From: Lotus japonicus
Lineage: Eukaryota; Streptophyta; Magnoliopsida; Fabales; Fabaceae
Assembly: GCF_012489685.1 (NCBI RefSeq)
Contig: NC_080043.1
Location: 34,553,987-34,617,986 of the forward strand
Length of the DNA: 64,000 nucleotides
Reading direction: 5' to 3'
Of the stretch, positions 9,601-18,600 are shown in pieces; the first letter of the stretch is position 1; the number at the start of each line of letters is the position of its first letter. The notes beneath the pieces were generated by a model, which had not been told where the DNA came from, did no database searches, and saw nothing but the letters and a program-made list of their open reading frames with translations. Both the position numbers and the translations under genes were made by a program.

Positions 9601-12600
9601 AGGGACTGTTACCTTATTGAGTGCGCGGTAATCCACGCACATACGCCATGACTGGTCCTTCTTCTTGACCAAGAGCACTGGACTGGAGTAAGCGCTTGAG
9701 CTATGTCGTATGATGCCGGCTGACAACATCTCCTGAACCTGCCTTTCAATTTCATTTTTATGGGTATGGGGATAACGATATGGTCTGACGTTGACTGGTC
9801 CCTGCCCTTCCTTTATGTTGATACAATGCTCTTTGCCTCGACTCGGGGGTAGCCCCTCCTGAGCTTCAAACACACTGTCATACTCTTGCAACAACTTCTG
9901 CAAGCTTTCCTGTTGCGCTGCCTCTAGATGCTGACCTTTGGGAACCTCATGCCGGTGCTCCAAGAGTCCAAACGCTAGCTTGCTGTCAAGGTCAGACCTT
10001 CTCAGGATGCTTTGCAACGCCCCCATGGAACTTACGCCAGCACTAAGACCCTGTAGCCTTACCCACTGTGTGCCGTGCCAGAAACTCATAGTATGCTTTC
10101 CCCAATTAGCAATTGTATCGCCCAACGTCTTGAGCCATTCAATTCCTAGCACAATATCAGGGCCTCCCAGATCAAACAAATGGGGTGTGCACGAGAACTT
10201 GTAATCCCCAATCTCCAGGTCAAGCTCCTTACACTTACCTCTGGTGTGAGTCTGGAAACCATCTCCCAACTTGATGGACATCCGTGGAGTGTCTTCCACT
10301 TCCCAGCTCATTCGTTGCACAACCTTGTGGTCAACGAAATTATGAGTGGCTCCGCTGTCGACTAACACGAGCACGGGCACCCCTCGCACTTTTCCTTGTA
10401 GCCTCATGGTTTGTGGCGGTTCACCATGGTCGACGAGATTGCACAAACTCATTATACTTAGCTCACCATCGACCTCGTCTTCCATCTCGTTCATCTCTAC
10501 GGCGAGAATGTTCCCATCGCCAGCGTCGTCGTCGCCGTCTTCGACGAGCAGCACTCGGAGTTGGCGATCGGGGCATTTGTGCATTGGGTGGAAAGGGCCT
10601 CCACATTTGAAGCACTGACCCTTTTGTTTCCGATCCAATAATTCATGATAAGTGAGATGGGAGAATCCCCTGTCACGTGGACCGGCCCTCCTAGCTTCTG
10701 TTGTTGCCTTGGGGTCTCCTTTTGGGCCACCAAAAACTGGTTTATTAGTAGTCGCGGGCCCATTATCCTTAGCGCCTTTGACCCAGACCCAATCGGTGCT
10801 TCCCGGGCGACCCGGCCCCGGGCGATCGCCAGTCCGAAAACCCGCTCCACCAATCCTCGAACTACGGTTATAACCCGACCCGGCTTCACCCCTTACTTCC
10901 TTCTCCACCGCCCGGGCGATCAAGAGCAATCTTGAGCGGTTCACTCCGCCCATCGCCACCAAGCTCCTCGCCTTTCCCCGTATCTCTTCTTTCAGACCAT
11001 GCAAGAAGTATCCCTGGTATTGCTTCTCAGGTAATTTTGGGATTTGGGCTGTCAAATATTCGAACTCGGTAATGTACTCCTCCACCGTACCTTTCTGACG
11101 CAACTCAGTCAATTGCTCGTACACGTCACCGTCGCCGTGACCGCCATAACGCTCCAGAAGAGCTTGACGCAACTTCTCCCACGTCAGGGGAGCTTCTGAT
11201 TCGAACAAAGAGTTGTAAAAATGGATGGTGGGTCCATCCATGCTGAGCTGAGCGAGGCTCACCTTGACCTCCGGTGAAGTCTCTTGCACACGGAAATACA
11301 CCTCCGCGCGTGAGATCCAGCCCGCCGGGTCTCTCCCGTCGAAGATCGGCAACTCTACCTTCTTTACTGACTGGCGAAACTCCGCCAACGCATCGCCGTG
11401 TAGAGGTTGCGTTCGTGGTCCTCCTTCGTTCGCTTCAGGTTGCTCAGGAACCTCAGCGCTTGAGCTTTCTCCCTTGTCTCGGTTTGCACTTGCATCTTCC
11501 CTGTGTGACATTTTTCCTAACGATCGTTCCATCATCGCAATCAACGATGCAGGAAGATCCTTCATCGCCGTCGTAACAGCTACCAGCGACGTTCGCATCT
11601 CAGCGAGCTCGCCTTCAAGAGCATCAAGCTTTGCTTCCATCGAGTTTGTCGTGTGTTTGGATTTTCTGGGTGGCATTCACTGGTTCCGGCGAATCAATCC
11701 GGCAGGTCGGACCAATTTGATGGAAACCCAAAACAGAAAATAGAACTGAAGGAATGAAACAGTAATCAGGATTGTTTATTGATGAATTGGAAATCGTTAC
11801 AGAGAAGGAAAAAGCCTTTCCTAAACTGACCAGAGCCAAGCTCCTATAGGAAGCTATTGCTTCCTACTCATTACTACACGCTCAATGATTTCAGAATGCC
11901 CTCCCTACCTCTCACTACCTTCCTTATATTATGGAATGGATTACAATCCTACCTCCCCTCTCTCTCGCCAGCTCACCAGCTGTGCTGTTAGTTAGTTACT
12001 ACTCCCTTTGTCCCTTTTGCCCCTTCTAGAGTATACCTTCCACTCTTTGGGCTTCGACCCCACATGGGCTAATGACTCACTTGGGCCAGCTGCTGGATCA
12101 TAGTTCCTAATACTTACTCTATCATTTTCTTACTACATTGATCTATATATTTTGTTATTTATCTAACACAGGAAACACTCGCAATCTACAGACCAAAGTG
12201 GAAAGCCACAGTGGAAGAAATAATAAGTCGTACTGATCGGATATTTGTATGCTCATAACATAATCCTTAATTTATTAAAATTAAATTTAATTTAATCACA
12301 TCATATAATAAAACATTTTTCTTTCGTTAATTATTCATTTAGATTGCTTTTTGAAATTTTTTAATTTGTTCACAGGGACCTCCAGAGAATCGGCAAAGGA
12401 AACAACAAAATATAACGGTTGGAGAAGAACTTGTTTCATTTAATTTGCCTGAGGACTTTGATATCACACGCTTCAGAGACATGGACAAGGTTCTTCCTAT
12501 GCTTCATGGCTGGACGATAATTTGCAGGCTACGGGACAGTAACTTGTGTGATACGGTAAATAAACTAGGGCAACAAATACTCCACGCGCTCAGTTTCTCT

Positions 12601-15600
12601 CTATAACTCTCTTTCTATCAGATCTAGTTAATTGCTTCTATCTTTTATCTTCTTTTCTCAATCAAGTTGTCTAGGTCTTTGCACAACATTTTTCATATCC
12701 TATACCTCTATTAATCATTTATATATATCACTTCCACATGGATCTATCAGTTTACACCAAGGAGAGTAAATTGAAACTTTGAATTTACATTAATTGTGTT
12801 AAGATATGTAATTACACACTAATCATAATCAATCATGTTGTCATAGCAAGGTATGATAAGACATTCATGTCTCTTACTCTATCGTTCTATCATGTGTAAA
12901 AGTTATCATGAGGGTGAAGTTGGGTTAGAACTTATCCTAACATGATAAAACAATAGTTTTCTATTTGTTTTTGTGTCCTAACCTTAAATTTAATCATTTA
13001 TATTTTATACAGTTTATAATAACATTATTTAATAAATATCAAAATAGTAATTTTAATAATACATATAATAGTTTTATTATTTATCAATTACTATCCATTT
13101 TTCTAAGTTTAAATTATTTAGTTACTCATACATTTAATTCAAAAATGAATTATTTTATAAATGGTAAAAAATATTGGATTTACTCATATAAAATAATAAA
13201 ATTTTCATTATCACTTGCTACTACTTAGTTAACATTATTTTAATATATTATAATATCCATAAATAATATAATTATTATTAACTAATAGTAAAATAGACTA
13301 CTCTAATTATATAGTAATTTATAATTTAGATATAAAGTAATTTTAAAAATGTTAAAAATTTAATCTGAATAGAATAATTAATTTTAAAAAATTATAATAT
13401 TAAATTTTTAATAAAATTATCTATTCAAAGTAAATTTTGATTATTTTTTATTGTTTATACAATATCTTATCATTATGTTATCCACCTCAAACACATGATA
13501 TGACAAGAGTCTATCATTCTTTTATCCTATTATGCTCCTATCCAACTCTTCATCCTATCATAATTTTATTATATCCTGACAACCAAACAAGCCTAGGTGA
13601 TGAAGTTCTGTTTATACTCAAAACTCTAGCATTCACAATGTTTATTACAAAACAGATTAAAATAGCACTTCAGTTTTATTTCAATTATACCCACATTCCC
13701 CAAGATTTGTCGGAATGATTTTCAATCTCATTTTTTCCCAAATCTACACTACGCGACATCTCTTTTAATAAATTAATATCATCTAAAAAGATGTTCATAA
13801 AATATTATTCTGTTTAAGCCAAAATCAATTAATTTAATAAAATATTTAAATAATAAATAAAATGACCAAAATATTTTTTTTATATTTTTTTATCCAGTGA
13901 AATAATTTAAGATACCTTACAAAGATTTTTACTATATTGTATTTAGAACTATTTTTTTTATGTATATTAATCATAAACATTTGATATGTTATAAAAGAAA
14001 CTTCTTCATTTACTGCTTTTGTTACTGTATATTTGATTAGATATATGTAAATGATAGTAAAACTCATGTTTTAATTTGCTAAATTATTCTTTATTTTCAC
14101 TTCCAGTATTACCGTCATACTACCTCTAAACTATTACGATCAGCTACAGATGTTATAAATTACATACTTCCAGCGAGCTACAGCAAATTGAAAAAACGGA
14201 AACGGAATAACAACAAGAACAAGGTGAGGCTTCAAAACTATTTGAGAATTTTGCGAAAATGAATCTTGACTAAATATTTTTATCATTATCCTTTCAAGGG
14301 CATAGAAGGAACATCAAAGAATTTTAAGAAAACATCAAAATGGAGAAAGAAAAATATTTCTCTTGCTCAAAGTACCAAAAATGAAGAACAAAATCATTGT
14401 CTGGATGAGATATTTAATGTTGACGTGAGAAATGTTTCAACTGAAATTTTGCAAATTCAGTCATAGGTGTGGGTTTTAATATAAGAGCATTCACATTCAT
14501 TTTCTATTTATTTTCATAAGATTACGCCTTTTCTTTTTATCTTCTTTTTCATATAATATTTCTTGTATTCCTATCTTGTGGTGTCCAAGAACTTTTGGTG
14601 TGAATACAATTTTATTGATTTTTGTACTAATGACAATTCTCGTTCTTCTTAGAACAAAGAGAATGTGGGAAACAATGATCATGAACATATTTATCCTCCT
14701 ACAAGCATCGAGAGCCAGGAAAATTGTCATTCCGCTCTTCACACAACACAATTTAAGGAACTAACTATTGAAGAATTTTTGCAACAGTTCACCATAAGTG
14801 TGAGTTTTAACACATTATTACATTCAAATTCAATTTACTTTACAAGCTTGATTTTTTTATCTCTATTTCCTACCGTATTACTTGTTTTTCTATATATTTT
14901 TATCTTTCGCTGGATGTGCATGAATATTAAGCATGAATACATTTTTATTGACTTGGTATAAATTTCATTGTTCTACTTAGAACAACAATGAGATTGATCA
15001 TATTTTGCCTTGGGAGAGCGACGAGAGCCAAGAAGATTGTCATCTTTCTCCTCATAACTCTCTGAATAAGAAACACAATGTTGAGGTGAGAAATGTTTCA
15101 AGTAAAAATTTCCAAAGCCAACCATAAGTGTGGGTTTAATACAAAAACCATCTTTAATACATTATAAGATTCACATTCATTTTTTCTTTATTTTCATAAG
15201 ATTACTCCTTATCTTTCTATCTTCCTATCATATCATATTTCTTATATTCCTATATCAGTGGGTGTGTGTGAACTTTTAGTGTGAATAGTATTTATTGATT
15301 TTTGTACTAATGACAATTCTCATTCTTATTAGAACAACGAGAATGTGGGAAGCAATGATGAAGGTCATATTTATCCTCCTATAAGCACCGTAAGCCAGGA
15401 AAATTTTCATTCCATTCTTCACCACGCCAAAGTTAAGGAACTTTCTATTGAAGATTTGAAACAGTTCGCCATAAGTGTGAGTTTTAATACAGTATTACAT
15501 TCACATTTAAATTCAATTTATTTTACAAGTTTACTTTTGTATCTTTATTTCCTATGGTAATTCTTGTTTATATCTATATTTCTATCTTTTTGTGGATATG

Positions 15601-18600
15601 CACGAATTTTAGGTGTGAATACATTTTTATTGACTTTGTCCTCGTTTTCTTAGAACAACGTGAACATGGACAACAATGAGTTGTATCATATTGTTCCTTG
15701 GGAGAACGAAGAGAGCCAAGAAGATTATTATTTCCCTCCTAATAACTCTCTGAATAAGGAACACAATAATGAGGTGAGAAAAGTTTCAGCTGAAAATTTG
15801 CAAAGTTAGCCATAACTGTGATTTTCAATACAAGAGTCGTCTTTAATACACTGGTAGATTCACATTTATTTTATCTTTATTTTCATAAGATTAATCATTT
15901 TCTTTCTATCTTCTTTTCATATCATATTTCATGTATACCTACCTCTATGGGTTGCATGAACTTTTGGTGTGATTACATTTTTATTGATTTTGTACTATTG
16001 ACAATTCCCATTCTTCTTAGAACAACGAGAATGTGGGAAACAAATATCATGGTCATATTTATCCTCCAACAAGCATCGTGAGCCATGAAATTTGTCATTA
16101 TACTCCTCACAACACACAAGTTAAGGAACTCACTATTGAAGATTTGGAAACGTTCTCCATAAGTGTGAGTTTTCATACATTACTAAATTCACATTCACAT
16201 TCATATTCAATTTATTTTACAAGTTAAATTTTTTATCTCTATTTCGTATCATATTTCTTGTTTATTTCTATATTTCTATCTTTCTCTAGATGTGCATGAA
16301 TTTTTTGGTGTGAACACATTGTTATTGACTTTGTCCTCGTTTTTCTTAGAACAACGTGAACATTGAAAACAATGAGCTTGATCATATTTATTCATGGGAG
16401 AGCGTCGAGAGCCAAGGAAATTGTCATTTCCCTCCTCAAGACCCTCAAAGAAAGGAACACAATGTTGAGGTGAGAAATGTTTCAACTGATAATTTTCAAA
16501 TCCTGCCATAAATCTAGGTTTTATTTTAAAAATCCTCTTTAATACAGTATTAGATTTACAATCATTTTATCTTTATTTTCATAAGATTACTGATTTTCGG
16601 TCTATCTTCTTTCCATATCATATTTCTTAGTCTGTGGTTTGCATCAACTTTTGGTGTGAATATATATTTTTTGACTTTTGTACTTGATAATTCTCATTCT
16701 TCTTAGAATAACAAGAATGTGAAAAACAATTATCATGGTCATATTTATCCTCCTACGAGCATCGAGAGTCAGGAAAATTCTCACTCCAGTCTTCACAACA
16801 CGGAAGTTAAGGAACCCACTATTGAAGATTTGCAATGGTTCTCCATAAGTGTGAGTTTTAATATTAAATTAACATTCACATTCAATTTATTTTACATGCT
16901 TATTTTTTTTATCTCAAATTCTTACCCTATTTCTTGTTTATCTCTATATTTCTATCTTTCTCTAGATGTGCATGGGTTTTAGATGTGAATACATTTTTAT
17001 TGACTTTGTCATCATTCTTCTTAGAACAATATGGAGATGGATAAAAACGAGCTTGATCATATTATTCATTGGGAGAGTTTCGAGAGCCAAGACGACTGGC
17101 ATTTCCCTCTTCATCACCCTCGGAGTAAGGAACACAATGTTGAGGTGAGAAATGTTTCAAATGATAATTTTTAAAGCCAGCCATTTAAAACATTATTAGA
17201 TTCACTTTCAGTTTACTTTTATTTTCATCAGACTTCTCCTTTTCTTTCTATCTTTTTTTCATATCATATTTCTTGTACTTCTACCTTTGTGGGTTGCATG
17301 AACTTTTAGTGTGAATACATTTTTATTGATTTTTGCACTAATGAAAATTTTCTTTCTTATTAGAACAATGACCATGTGGGAAACAATGATCATGGTCATA
17401 TTTATCTTCCTACAAGTATCGTTAACCAGGAAGGTTGTCATTCTACTCCTCAAGACACACAAGTTAATGAACTCACTATTGAAGATTTGCAACAGTTCGC
17501 CATTAGTGTGAGTTTTAATACCTTATTACATTCACATTCACATTCACTTTAGTTTACAAGTTTAAATTTTTATCTCTATTTCATACCATATTTCTATCTT
17601 TCTCTAGATTTGCATGATTTTTTTGGTGTGAATACATTTTTGTTGACTTTGTCCTCATTCTTGTTAGAACAATGTGAACATATATAACAATGAGCTTGAT
17701 CAACTTTTTCCTTGGGAGAGTGTCGAGAGCCAAAAATTGTCATTTTTCTCTTCACAACTCTAAGAATAAGGAACACAATGTTATTATTTCAACTGAAAAT
17801 TCGGAAAGTCAGCCATAAGTGTGGGTTTTAATACAAAGTCTTCTTTAATACATTATTAGATTCACATTATTTTTCTCTTTATTTTCATAAGATTACTCTT
17901 TTATTTCTAACTTCTATCTTATTTTCGTATGATATTTCTTGTATTTCAACCTCTTTGGGTTGCATGAACTTTTGGTGTGAATAAATTTAATTTTATTTTT
18001 GTACTAATGACAATGCTCATTCATCTTAGAACAATAAGAATGTGAGAAACAATGATCATGGTCATATTTATCCTCCTACAAGCATTTTAGGCTAGGAAAA
18101 TTGTCATTCCACTCGCGACACGCAAGTTAAGGAACTCACTATTGAATATTTGCAACAGTTCGCCATAAGTGCGAGTTCTAATACATTATAAAATTCACAT
18201 TCAATTTATTTTACAAGCTTACTTATTTATATATTTAATTCCTACCGTATTTCTTTTTCATCTCTATATTTTGATCTTTCTATGGAGGTGCATGAATTTT
18301 AGGTGTGAATATATTTTTATTGACTCGGTATTAATGTCATCGTTCTGCATATAACAACAATGATCATGATCATATTTTTTTTGGGTGAGCGGCGAGAGCC
18401 AAGAAGATTTTCATTTCCCTCCTCATAATTCTCTAAATAAGAACACAATGTTGAGGGGAGAAATGTTTCAACTTAAAATTTGCAAAGGCAGCCATAAGTT
18501 TGAGTTTTAATACAAAAACCATCTTTAATACATTATAAGATTCAAATTTATTTTATCTTTATTTTCATAATATTATTCATTTTATTTCGATCTTCTTTTC

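Larger units (their letters stand above)
6669..12112 (-). mobile_element. Intact Ty3/gypsy chromovirus LTR retrotransposon
   Basis: The element is 5444 bp, with 395-bp LTRs (6669-7063 and 11718-12112) that appear identical base for base, and a CTTAC duplication on both sides. It is transcribed from the minus strand and carries one uninterrupted gag-pol ORF. Identical LTRs plus an intact ORF mean a very recent insertion and possible activity. It lies in intron 1 of the MBD-like gene in antisense orientation; the original intron was only about 90 bp. On the minus strand the LTR begins TATTAGGAAC and ends CCATCA. The sequence next to the 5' LTR is TTGGTCCGACCTGCC, not the usual initiator-Met site TGGTATCAGAGC. 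Confidence 0.95.

Noticed and set aside
7723..11743. Several plus-strand ORFs of 60-159 aa over the chromovirus
   Set aside because: They are antisense shadows of the gag-pol ORF.
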